Below are positions 1 through 6,097 of a DNA stretch of 6,326 nt, piece by piece. Made by a program: the position numbers and the translations under genes. Numbering within the stretch: the first letter of the stretch is position 1; every line of letters starts with the position of its first letter. The stretch spans positions 1 through 6,326 of the forward strand of contig CAZOLJ010000145.1 of assembly GCA_964580575.1 (NCBI GenBank). Reading direction: 5' to 3'. The notes below the pieces were generated by a model that had not been told where the DNA came from, did no database searches, and was given only the letters and a program-made list of their open reading frames with translations. The DNA comes from CAVPDE01 sp964580575. Lineage in GTDB: Bacteria; Desulfobacterota; DSM-4660; Desulfatiglandales; HGW-15.

Positions 1-3000
1 CCAGCTGGTATAGGTAGTTCCGCTGATCTTCTCTTCGATCATGTAAGTCTCGGTCGGAAATGATGATTGATCAAGTTGAAGGACCTGTTTCTCCAGGGTG
101 TAGGAACCTAACGGATCGACCCCCGCATAGGTCCATTGATTGTCCACATCGATCCCGAAGATATCGAGTGGAACGGAAATATATCCAGGCTTTGTTTCCG
201 TATCCGTCAAAACCCCTCCCGTCACTGTGAGGGACACGCTGTAGCGGCCCGGCTTCGCGTAAACATGCACAGGGTCCTTATCGTTACTCGTTTGGCCATC
301 CCCAAAGTCCCATACATGCGCGGTTATTGTCCCTGTTGAAAGGTCCGTGAAGTGGACTTCTAGGGGAGCTTTCCCTTCATAGCTGTCTGAGCTAAAGTCG
401 GCCTGCAAGTCTCTGGCCAAGAAGTTTCTCGTCACTGCATTGTTTTCTGCATTTTCATCCCCTGAAAGAAGGGTATAGAACTTGATTTCATAATCTCCCT
501 CTGCTGTTGGGGTCCAGCTTCTGAAAATAATATCCACCCCAGCCATGCTGGCCAGGTTTTCAACATGGCGCGTATCGGCATGGATTTGATTGTCTCCCAG
601 TGTGATCTCGCAAACCACCGTGACCATGGTTTCGAAGGAAGTCCCTATGTTCAGCACTCTTACGGTGGGTGTAAACGGGCTTCCAATTTTAACCTCTCCC
701 CCAGTGGGGAAGGTCACATACGGGGTTGCATCGGAGCTGAGCGGTGGCTGCGCCTCGTCTGCTCCCATGTCGGGATGGGCAACACCATCTCCATTGCCGT
801 CCGCCCCCCGCATATCTCCCTCAAAATCAGTCATCGGTGCTCCCTCGCTCGTGCCCTTGTCGATACATGGGGAGACTGGCAGCAAGTGATAATCTCCCGT
901 GAAAACATCCACAAACATAGGGTCTGTTGAAACATCATGGTTGCCTGCTACTGCAAGCCCACAGTAATCCTTGTTCAGGTTGTTCCACAAATTGCTATAA
1001 TCGCAGAAGGGTGTACCCCAGTCATAATCAGCGCTGAATTCAAGACCACAGTTTCCATTCTGAACCAGGATGTTGTTCGTCAATATCAAATACTGGTCTC
1101 GGTTTCCTTTTATGCCGCTTCCAAGGTTACCCACAATGGTGTTGTTGATGATTTCTGCACCATTTGCTGATCCTGAGGGGATTAGGTACCCGATCCCATC
1201 GCTCCCGTTCCTGGCCACCACGTTGTTAAGGATAAGGAAGGCTCCTGTATTGGCTATTTCGATTCCGTCCCCGCTGTTTTCATTTATAAGATTGCCGGTT
1301 ATGATGGGCTGCGACGCCCAAATGTTTATTCCACCCATATTGCGAGTAATTGTGTTTTCCTGCACAACCGGCGATCCGGCATAGATTTCGATTCCATAGC
1401 CGTTAAAATCCTGGATGATGTTCTTCTGGACAATAGCTGCAGAATAATGAAGCCGGATGCCTTTGGGCGAGCCGTACTTCCGGTGGTCTTCCAGGACATT
1501 ATTTTCGACTGTTGGAGAGGAAAAAGCAATGTCGATGCCGGTGTCTGTATTCCGAATCGTGAACCCCGAAACTAAAGAAGGTGCTGTTTCTCCGCTGCCA
1601 AAGTGGAATCCTTCGCCATTATTCTCGCAATCGATGACACAGCTTTCCGGGCCGTTCTCGGAGCGTACAGTAATTGCCTTGCCTTTCATATCGAGGTTCT
1701 TGTTGCCTTCCCCGATGTAAGTACCATCGGCAACGAGAACGGTATCCCCTTCTGATGCCGAGTCAATGGCAGCCTGTATCGTTGGATAATCTGAAGGCAC
1801 CCGGATGACAGCCCGAGCTCTGGTGTCCACCAGAATAAATAGAGAATCCACCCTAGCACCGGTATTGTCCGCCGCCGTGCAAGAGGCAAAGTTTTTGCCA
1901 CTGGAGGTGTAGGTGTGGGTAAAGATCCCGATAGCGTTAGTTTCTGTTGGAGAGCCATCACCATAGTCCATTGTAAAACTTGCAACTTCCCCATCGCAGT
2001 CACTGGCAAGGCAGGTGAAGATCACTTCGAGAGGAGGATCGCCTTGGGTGATGTCGGATGCAAAAGAAGTTATGATTGGGATCGAATTCTCAACTCCTGT
2101 ATATTCGTACGCACCGACATCGAGGCCGCCGCTGCCTTGCGGCCGCGTGTTTCTATCCATATCCTCGCTCGGTGCACCCGAAATCGTGCCCACATCCTTA
2201 CAGGGAGAGTTCAGCGATAAATGGTAATCCCCGTTTTCGGAATCTTCAAACAAGGGATCAGCATTGAGATTTCCTGCCCCTGCATATCCGCCTTGAACAT
2301 TGCAGAAGCTGACCGCCGGCGTGCTATAGGCGTCATTGGATATCTCATCAGGAGTATTGCCCCAAAAGACTGAATTGATAATCACAGGCTGGGATCTGGA
2401 GTAATCGGCTCCGGAGGAGTAAAGCCCTCCCCCGGTGGCTGCCGAGTTCCCTGCCACCGTGCAATTAGTGATGGTCGGGGAATCATAGTAGCTGGCATGA
2501 ATCCCCCCTCCAGTCACAGTGGCGGCGTTTTGGGCTATCACGCAATTGGTCATTGCCGCAGTGGAGGAGTCAAAGCGAATTCCGCCACCATACTCGGCGG
2601 TATTTCCTGTGAGAGTACAACGGGTTATGCTGGGCGAAGAGAAATGGCAAAAAATCCCTCCACCGCTAGCACTGCTGTGATTGTTCCGGATGGTGCAATC
2701 GGTTATCTTGGGTGAGGAGGACGAGCCAAAGCAAGAAATGCCCCCTCCGAGAAGAGAGGAATTTTCGACTATAATGCAGTCCCTTATGCTGGGCGATGAA
2801 TCCTCACACAAGATGCCACCACCCCCTGGGTAGGGTGCGTTACCATTTGTGATCGTAAAACCTGAGACTACAGAGGATGTGCTCTCTCCGTGATGAAAAT
2901 AAAACCCTCTGCCGTTTCCTTCACAGTCAATGATGCAATTCTGAGGGCCATTTTGGGAGGCGACAATAATGCTTTTGCCTCTGAAATCCAGATCTTTGTT

Positions 3001-3177
3001 GCCAATACCGTTGTACGTGCCGTCGGCGACGAGCACCGTGTCTCCTTCCTGGGCCGCATTGATTCCTGCTTGGATTGTCAGTTGATCCGTTGGAACATGG
3101 ATGGTGGCGGCAAATACGGAGTCGGAATACAAGAGGAGGATAATTGCTAGAAATCCAATGGTAATTCGTGCTTTCAT
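1..3177 (-). CDS. Large secreted beta-helix/PKD repeat protein, 3' end cut by window edge
   Basis: One open frame of 1059 codons runs from ATG at 3177 to base 1 without a stop, so the C-terminus is missing. An AGCAGG ribosome site lies 6 nt upstream. Residues 1-23 form a signal peptide ending SVFA before ATIHVP, so the protein is exported. Domains in order: beta-helix module 1 (about 24-358), with six GGGI/GGGL rungs at 119-252 and a cap DPLF...GDYHL...SPC...DVGAYE (307-358); a PKD-like domain (about 366-450, DYGDGS at 404-409); beta-helix module 2 (456-808), with NosD-like rungs and a similar cap ending MGADE, including a DGNGDG calcium-loop-like stretch (793-798); a CARDB-like sandwich (819-921); a canonical PKD (923-1002, WDFGDG 956-961); then an unrecognised domain from 1003 (NQWTYAG). 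Such proteins are usually surface adhesins or carbohydrate-binding proteins. No catalytic site is evident and the substrate is unknown. The architecture is confident, the role is inferred. Confidence 0.93.
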   Translation of the reverse strand, partial: MKARITIGFLAIILLLYSDSVFAATIHVPTDQLTIQAGINAAQEGDTVLVADGTYNGIGNKDLDFRGKSIIVASQNGPQNCIIDCEGNGRGFYFHHGESTSSVVSGFTITNGNAPYPGGGGILCEDSSPSIRDCIIVENSSLLGGGISCFGSSSSPKITDCTIRNNHSSASGGGIFCHFSSPSITRCTLTGNTAEYGGGIRFDSSTAAMTNCVIAQNAATVTGGGIHASYYDSPTITNCTVAGNSAATGGGLYSSGADYSRSQPVIINSVFWGNTPDEISNDAYSTPAVSFCNVQGGYAGAGNLNADPLFEDSENGDYHLSLNSPCKDVGTISGAPSEDMDRNTRPQGSGGLDVGAYEYTGVENSIPIITSFASDITQGDPPLEVIFTCLASDCDGEVASFTMDYGDGSPTETNAIGIFTHTYTSSGKNFASCTAADNTGARVDSLFILVDTRARAVIRVPSDYPTIQAAIDSASEGDTVLVADGTYIGEGNKNLDMKGKAITVRSENGPESCVIDCENNGEGFHFGSGETAPSLVSGFTIRNTDTGIDIAFSSPTVENNVLEDHRKYGSPKGIRLHYSAAIVQKNIIQDFNGYGIEIYAGSPVVQENTITRNMGGINIWASQPIITGNLINENSGDGIEIANTGAFLILNNVVARNGSDGIGYLIPSGSANGAEIINNTIVGNLGSGIKGNRDQYLILTNNILVQNGNCGLEFSADYDWGTPFCDYSNLWNNLNKDYCGLAVAGNHDVSTDPMFVDVFTGDYHLLPVSPCIDKGTSEGAPMTDFEGDMRGADGNGDGVAHPDMGADEAQPPLSSDATPYVTFPTGGEVKIGSPFTPTVRVLNIGTSFETMVTVVCEITLGDNQIHADTRHVENLASMAGVDIIFRSWTPTAEGDYEIKFYTLLSGDENAENNAVTRNFLARDLQADFSSDSYEGKAPLEVHFTDLSTGTITAHVWDFGDGQTSNDKDPVHVYAKPGRYSVSLTVTGGVLTDTETKPGYISVPLDIFGIDVDNQWTYAGVDPLGSYTLEKQVLQLDQSSFPTETYMIEEKISGTTYTSW
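1549..1806 (-). repeat. Internal duplication, copy 2 (start of beta-helix module 2)
   Basis: This encodes residues 458-543, from IRVP to GFTIRN, and is offset from copy 1 by exactly 432 codons. The C-x3-C cysteines recur at 513 and 517. Eight of the eleven codons of GDTVLVADGTY differ from copy 1 only synonymously, so the duplication is old and the protein sequence has been conserved. Confidence 0.88.
2422..2823 (-). repeat. Six tandem 25-28 residue beta-helix rungs (GGGI type)
   Basis: The protein repeats a rung of the form GGGI-x-C-x-x-SSP-x-I-x-x-C-x-I-x-x-N. The GGG starts at residues 119, 144, 172, 197, 223 and 249. The DNA is an imperfect tandem repeat of 75-84 bp. The second cysteine recurs at 134, 161, 187, 212 and 239, and the first at 124, 149 and 177 only. 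This periodicity is what identifies the right-handed parallel beta-helix. Confidence 0.85.
2845..3102 (-). repeat. Internal duplication, copy 1 (start of beta-helix module 1)
   Basis: This encodes residues 26-111 of the large exported protein, from IHVP to GFTITN. It aligns without gaps to residues 458-543, with 56 of 86 residues identical by hand count. It includes the identical stretch GDTVLVADGTY and the conserved pair of cysteines in C-x3-C (81 and 85). It forms the N-terminal strands of the first beta-helix. Confidence 0.88.
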
Positions 3178-3513
3178 TTCGAACCTGCTTTCTTGACCCT
3201 CACAGGAAAGTGGGATTAGAAGCCTCGGATTTTGCCCTTTAATTCCTTGGCTTTTCAGTCCTCTGTTTTAGGCTATCGTTCAACTGGCAAGAGAACCCAG
3301 GCGTTCCTCTCTATAAGATGATCTGTATCCATACCTATCACCCGCCACAAATCAGGGATGATTCAGGAAAGCTAAATCATTCATACCTGAAAGGAGCACT
3401 TATTTCAAATCGGCCGGTTCTTCTCATTAATTTACCACTTTGGCAAAGGAGGAGCACTTGAAAGGGATTCTGTAGAAGATTAGCAAATAGGGTTGTTTTT
3501 CCTTATCGGGCTC
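3178..3513. other. Noncoding gap upstream of the beta-helix gene
   Basis: I see no convincing gene here. It should hold the promoter of the beta-helix gene, but on the minus strand I find no good paired -35/-10 elements. One 10-bp direct repeat, aggagcactt, occurs at 3392-3401 and 3450-3459. Its meaning is unknown. Confidence 0.5.
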
Positions 3514-3678
3514 TCACCAAATGAATGTGTCGCCAGGTATCTCGCCATTGGGAATACCCCCGGCTGCCACACTGAGAACCCCCTCGGCAAAGGAATAGCA
3601 GACCAAATCCTGAAATCCGCCTCCGCTAACATCCTCTGCACGGCACCTGCAGAAAGCCAGGCCGTCCTCATCAGAAGT
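3514..3678 (-). pseudogene. Possible gene remnant, C-terminal tail of an exported repeat protein
   Basis: An open segment of 54 codons ending in TGA at 3514 encodes TSDEDGLAFCRCRAEDV followed by SGGGFQDLVCYSF and a G-rich end, PGDTFIW. The pattern EDV-x-G-x-GF-x-DLVC resembles FG-GAP/VCBS-like D-x-x-G-D-G repeats. In many exported environmental proteins such a repeat comes near the C-terminus, before a final G-x-P-x-x-G-x-D-T stretch. Here the calcium-binding aspartates are mostly glycine or serine. No plausible start or ribosome site precedes the segment, and the nearest upstream GTG (3744) lies inside a terminator hairpin. I read it as a decayed fragment, but chance similarity is quite possible. 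Confidence 0.27.
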
Positions 3679-3721
3679 TAGGCTCGAAGGTCGGGGACTC
3701 CATACCGGCCATTTCCGGACC

Positions 3722-3766
3722 AGAAAAAATAGCTGGCAAGCCACTCGACGGAGACCTGCCAGCTAT
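3722..3766 (-). terminator. Intrinsic (Rho-independent) terminator, minus strand
   Basis: Arms atagctggca (3729-3738) and tgccagctat (3757-3766) are perfect 10-bp inverted repeats around an 18-nt loop. On the minus strand the second arm runs directly into six T's. It lies 47 bp after the TGA at 3814-3816, which supports a former gene ending there. It could also end read-through from the membrane protein gene at 4212. Confidence 0.75.
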
Positions 3767-3813
3767 CCACGGCGCACTCAGGACTAAAACGGGACCTTGA
3801 GAAGCCGTACATT

Positions 3814-4000
3814 TCAGAATATCAAACCAGTTCCGAGAAAAGAAGCGAAATCTTCATGTCCCCGCAACCCTTCAGAGAGAGTGGCGATCTTCTTGTAGAA
3901 ATCGTTACTTGCCGTTTTCCAGGAAGTTCAATAGGCTACGTATCGTTAAGCGCTCGCCTGGAAAGTCCTCGAACAACGACGCCTTAGCGGGAGTAGAACT
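3814..4000 (-). pseudogene. Possible frameshifted C-terminus of a lost gene
   Basis: Two overlapping open segments in different frames read like one protein end. The first (4000 to stop TAA at 3905-3907) includes LFEDFPGERLTIRSLLNF and ends LENGK. The second, open from 3927 to TGA at 3814-3816, includes NDFYKKIATLSEGLRGHEDF and ends GTGLIF. A single shift near 3905-3915 would join them into about 55 residues. The terminator 47 bp downstream fits a real gene end. I do not recognise the family. Upstream, 4064-4198 is open in the first of these frames (with DRDFIK and GPFWWERRPDIIE) and then meets stops, as expected of erosion. The evidence is composition, frame joining and terminator placement only. 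Confidence 0.33.
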
Positions 4001-4211
4001 TCAGGACATTCGTGAAGTCTTCCTTTCACGGGACTTATGGGAACATGGTCACCAAGCAGTCTACGGCGTCAACGGCATTTCAATTATGTCTGGCCTCCTT
4101 TCCCACCAGAAAGGGCCGGTGGTTTGCGGTTTGATGAAATCCCTATCTGCAAGAAGTAATGGCCACAGTCTGCAAAGACAACCCTGATCCGAGCGGGTTT
4201 ACAGAACAAGC
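4001..4211. other. Gap without an intact gene, downstream of the membrane protein
   Basis: There are stops in all minus-strand frames, and plus-strand reading is only possible from a TTG without a ribosome site. The segment may be the upstream part of the eroded gene that ends at 3814. No T-tailed hairpin directly follows the stop of the membrane protein gene. Confidence 0.4.
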
Positions 4212-4883
4212 CTATTGCGTATCCACCGGCTTGGCACCCTGCTCTTGGATAGATGGTTTCGCTGCTTCAGCTTCAGAGTCCGAAGCCGATACCTTGGCGA
4301 GTATCTTAGAAAGAATTGTGGAGCCGGCATAGTTCGCCACAAACCCAATGGTTATGGCTCCCCAAAGATCTGAAACGGTAACCCGGATGAAAAACTGAGT
4401 CTCCGATATCCGAGAAAGCAAGATAGTAACAATCGTGCTTAGAAGGAGCGCTGCGAAAGCTCCCCCGATCTCTTGAAGAATGCGTCTAGTCGCCTCGTGC
4501 AGAAAGGTTCTTCCTCGAGATGGTGCAGAATCAATCAATCTGCGCCTTGCCTGTGGGTGAATGAAGTAGGCGAATAATCCACCTACCGCTGCACCAAAAA
4601 GGATGACGGTCTGGGGAGCTGGGGTCAATGTAAGATCCTTTTCGGTCAGATAGATAGCATTTTTCTTGGATAAATTGGTGATCTCCGCCGAAATCCCAAG
4701 GCCTGTTCCAACAGTGAGTTCAGGGCGGGTGCCCTCAATGTTGATTTGAATCAGATTTATCTCATCGGTTGTCTCAGGTTCTGCAGCTCTGGCGTGATCC
4801 AACATAAAAAAGGTGACGGCGATAATCAAAAACACTCTTCCTTGCATCACCCCGTCGCAATGTATCCAATGCCTTGCGTTCAT
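4212..4883 (-). CDS. Exported three-helix inner-membrane protein of unknown function
   Basis: The product has 223 residues. ATG at 4883 is chosen because a perfect GGAGGT lies 9 nt upstream. Residues 1-33 look like a signal peptide: arginine 16, hydrophobic core 17-28, then ARA before AEP. If M13 were the start the same signal would remain. Residues 34-90 form a short periplasmic stretch with beta-strand character (IEGTRPELTVG, ITNLSKKNAIYLTEKDL). Membrane helices are likely at 91-108, 139-156 and 172-191. The loop 109-138 is arginine-rich (QARRRL, TRRIL), so it should be cytoplasmic, putting the 200-223 tail (SDSEAEAAKPS) in the cytoplasm as well. I do not recognise a family and see no catalytic motif. 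It is not holin-like: it has a cleavable signal and a folded outer part. It stands alone, with about 450 bp to the lysin gene on one side. Confidence 0.85.
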   Translation of the reverse strand: MNARHWIHCDGVMQGRVFLIIAVTFFMLDHARAAEPETTDEINLIQINIEGTRPELTVGTGLGISAEITNLSKKNAIYLTEKDLTLTPAPQTVILFGAAVGGLFAYFIHPQARRRLIDSAPSRGRTFLHEATRRILQEIGGAFAALLLSTIVTILLSRISETQFFIRVTVSDLWGAITIGFVANYAGSTILSKILAKVSASDSEAEAAKPSIQEQGAKPVDTQ

Positions 4884-4892
4884 TTTGATGGG

Positions 4893-4898
4893 ACCTCC
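4893..4898 (-). promoter_or_regulatory. Strong ribosome binding site GGAGGT
   Basis: On the minus strand GGAGGT sits 9 nt before the ATG at 4883. It decides the start of the membrane protein gene in favour of the first methionine over M13, which has no comparable site. Confidence 0.75.
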
Positions 4899-4987
4899 GT
4901 TCCCACAAGGAACAACTTCGTTTAAGGATGGCAGTAAGGTGGAATAATGGATGATGGATGATCGTAAGAATTCGCTGCAAGAAGAAA

Positions 4988-5016
4988 AAGACAGGCGATT
5001 TGCACTTGGTTGTCAA
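4988..5016 (-). promoter_or_regulatory. Candidate sigma-70 promoter for the membrane protein gene
   Basis: A perfect -35 hexamer TTGACA (5011-5016, minus strand) is followed after 17 nt by TGTCTT (4988-4993), which matches the -10 consensus at only three of six positions. The distance to the start codon is about 105 bp. The weak -10 makes this tentative. Confidence 0.28.
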
Positions 5017-5073
5017 TTAGAAAGACGGATCCCAAGAAGGGCCGACTACCGATCCGAGTCTATCCTATATCAG

Positions 5074-5097
5074 GTTCATCATCTGACGATGATCAAC
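5074..5097. repeat. Inverted repeat, 10 bp with one mismatch, 4-nt loop
   Basis: The arms gttcatcatc (5074-5083) and gatgatcaac (5088-5097) flank tgac, with one C-C mismatch. There is no T-run on either strand, so it is not an intrinsic terminator. It could be a protein-binding site or an RNA hairpin. Confidence 0.45.
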
Positions 5098-5155
5098 AAA
5101 TGACTGCGGAAGGCGAGACGCTGACTTCGGAAGTGTTTTCAAATCTGCCTCTGGG

Positions 5156-5174
5156 CCGATAGACCGAGTATCGG
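5156..5174. repeat. Inverted repeat, ccgata / tatcgg
   Basis: A perfect 6-bp inverted repeat has a 7-nt loop (gaccgag). It has no T-run. It may be chance or part of a structured transcript. Confidence 0.3.
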
Positions 5175-5258
5175 ATCCTAAATTTGCAGGGTCCCTTGGG
5201 ATGCCAGTTTGAGGGAGAAATCGTTAACGCTTGACATGGGTGGCTCGTGGAGGCGTTA

Positions 5259-5300
5259 GGCAGGAGCGAGTTCGCTCGATGGAGGGTTAAGCCTCCTGCC
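5259..5300 (-). repeat. Nested hairpin just downstream of the lysin gene
   Basis: The outer arms ggcaggag (5259-5266) and ctcctgcc (5293-5300) are perfect 8-bp inverted repeats. An inner hairpin gagcga-gt-tcgctc (5264-5277) overlaps the left arm, so the two folds are alternatives. On the minus strand it begins 32 nt after the lysin stop. It could slow or end transcription or protect the 3' end, but no T-run follows, so it is not a standard terminator. Confidence 0.5.
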
Positions 5301-5332
5301 CCCATGCTGCGCACGACTAGAGCAGGGATTGC

Positions 5333-5917
5333 CTAGACCAGCACCTGCTGCGCGATGGCGTAGTACTTCTTTCGCTCTTCAATTCCATTGAAGCCGCCGT
5401 TAATGCTGATGCTGATGAACTCTACTGGCGACACGTCGATGATGTTCCCCTTGTACTTCTTCTTCAACACGTCAGTGTCTGCGTGATTGGCGATGTCATT
5501 CAGGTTACGCGTTTGCCAGAACTCGCATGCGCTCCACACGGCGTGCTCGGGCTGCGCAAGCAGTTCTGGATTGTTGATGAAGAAGTCGCGGCGGCTCTTC
5601 TTTATCCCCAATTGCAGGTAGTTAGCTCTTCCGGTGGTCTGGAATATTCCACGACCTTTGAAGCGAATTCCATCGCCAGGTTGTGTATTTCCAATGTCGA
5701 GGCGTCCCTCATAGGCTTGGCCAGATGCGTACTCCCTCAAGGTCCTAAAATGATCCGTCTCGTGGCAGGCTTGTGCCAGGAAGTGGCTGTACTCTTGCGG
5801 AGTGACGATCTCGTAGGACGGGCAGGTTGCATTCATCCACTCGGCGAGACCCGGCATGAGGGCCGTAGAGTGACCGGCGATGGCAGCGAGATGCTCTTCA
5901 GTAATGAGGTAGGGCAT
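5333..5917 (-). CDS. Phage-type endolysin, glycoside hydrolase family 19 (chitinase-like) fold
   Basis: The product has 194 residues. GH19-like lysins cut the sugar backbone of peptidoglycan, releasing phage or opening cell walls. Motifs in order: FLAQACHETDHFR (46-58), with the likely catalytic Glu53; LREYASGQAYEGR (60-72), with second acidic candidates Glu62 and Glu70; LDIGNTQPGDG (73-83); RFKGRGIFQTTGRANY (85-100), the family signature; SACEFW (129-134); ISINGGFNGIEER (170-182). The catalytic domain fills the whole protein. There is no cell-wall binding domain, signal peptide or membrane helix, so export would need a holin or cell lysis. The ATG at 5917 is preferred over a GTG at 5956 because AAGGGAG lies 5 nt upstream of it and nothing similar precedes the GTG. 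No holin, spanin or phage structural gene is in the window, so it may be a prophage remnant or a domesticated lysin. A true chitinase is less likely given its small, phage-like form. Confidence 0.93.
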   Translation of the reverse strand: MPYLITEEHLAAIAGHSTALMPGLAEWMNATCPSYEIVTPQEYSHFLAQACHETDHFRTLREYASGQAYEGRLDIGNTQPGDGIRFKGRGIFQTTGRANYLQLGIKKSRRDFFINNPELLAQPEHAVWSACEFWQTRNLNDIANHADTDVLKKKYKGNIIDVSPVEFISISINGGFNGIEERKKYYAIAQQVLV

Positions 5918-5922
5918 ACGCG

Positions 5923-5929
5923 CTCCCTT
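5923..5929 (-). promoter_or_regulatory. Ribosome binding site AAGGGAG deciding the lysin start
   Basis: On the minus strand AAGGGAG sits 5 nt before ATG at 5917. The alternative GTG 13 codons upstream has no such site, and the extra residues (SSSVQASRKGAR) are not part of the family domain. Confidence 0.7.
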
Positions 5930-6026
5930 ACGAGAGGCTTGAACAGATGAACTCACCGGCCGGAGTATGCGAACCGTAGCGCCGGGCTAGCAGTCCGGTG
6001 AAGTGAATTCTGAGTAGTCTGGAAGA

Positions 6027-6055
6027 AGTGTCAGCGAGGATTGAAAGAATGTCAA
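6027..6055 (-). promoter_or_regulatory. Candidate sigma-70 promoter for the lysin gene
   Basis: A perfect TTGACA (6050-6055, minus strand) is followed after 17 nt by GACACT (6027-6032), a three of six match to the -10 box. It would give a leader of about 100 nt before the lysin start. This is tentative. Confidence 0.3.
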
Positions 6056-6063
6056 GAGGATTT

Positions 6064-6080
6064 CCCTAAACCCTTTAGGG
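6064..6080. repeat. Perfect 7-bp palindrome, ccctaaa-ccc-tttaggg
   Basis: The arms at 6064-6070 and 6074-6080 flank a 3-nt loop. It lies 9 bp upstream of the -35 box of the candidate lysin promoter, where an operator or activator site could be. It has no T-run, so it is not a terminator. Confidence 0.4.
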
Positions 6081-6097
6081 GAGGCTGGGGACGGCTT

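Larger units (their letters stand above)
4884..5332. other. Noncoding region with several inverted repeats
   Basis: No convincing gene is seen in either direction. The reading frames present lack ribosome sites and family resemblance. The region holds the leader and candidate promoter of the membrane protein gene and at least three inverted repeats between 5074 and 5300, listed separately. The run ggatgatggatgatcg near 4947-4962 is a short simple repeat. Confidence 0.55.

Noticed and set aside
565..930. Overlapping plus-strand open frames of about 100-120 codons
   Set aside because: These run antisense to the long beta-helix frame. Its glycine- and serine-rich codons leave few stops on the other strand, and the products resemble no family.
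2422..2823. CRISPR-like periodic repeat of 75-84 bp
   Set aside because: The repeat is protein-coding, imperfect and in frame. It is explained by beta-helix rungs, with no conserved DNA repeat and variable spacers.
3909..4187. 92-codon plus-strand frame starting at TTG
   Set aside because: It has no ribosome site and no recognisable motif. It opposes the minus-strand segments that look more like coding remnants.
4774..5016. 80-codon minus-strand frame overlapping the start of the membrane protein gene
   Set aside because: It is out of frame with the membrane protein, whose start has a perfect GGAGGT. The product is low in plausible structure.
5259..5300. tRNA or attachment site suggested by gagttcgctc near a phage gene
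   Set aside because: No cloverleaf can be folded around it and no second copy of the sequence occurs in the window. It is better explained as the nested hairpin.
5093..5314. 73-codon minus-strand frame in the lysin-membrane protein gap
   Set aside because: It lacks a ribosome site, is rich in proline, serine and arginine without pattern, and overlaps the inverted repeats.
5483..5950. 155-codon open frame on the plus strand
   Set aside because: It lies wholly antisense to the lysin gene, which carries clear family motifs. It has no ribosome site or recognisable protein features.
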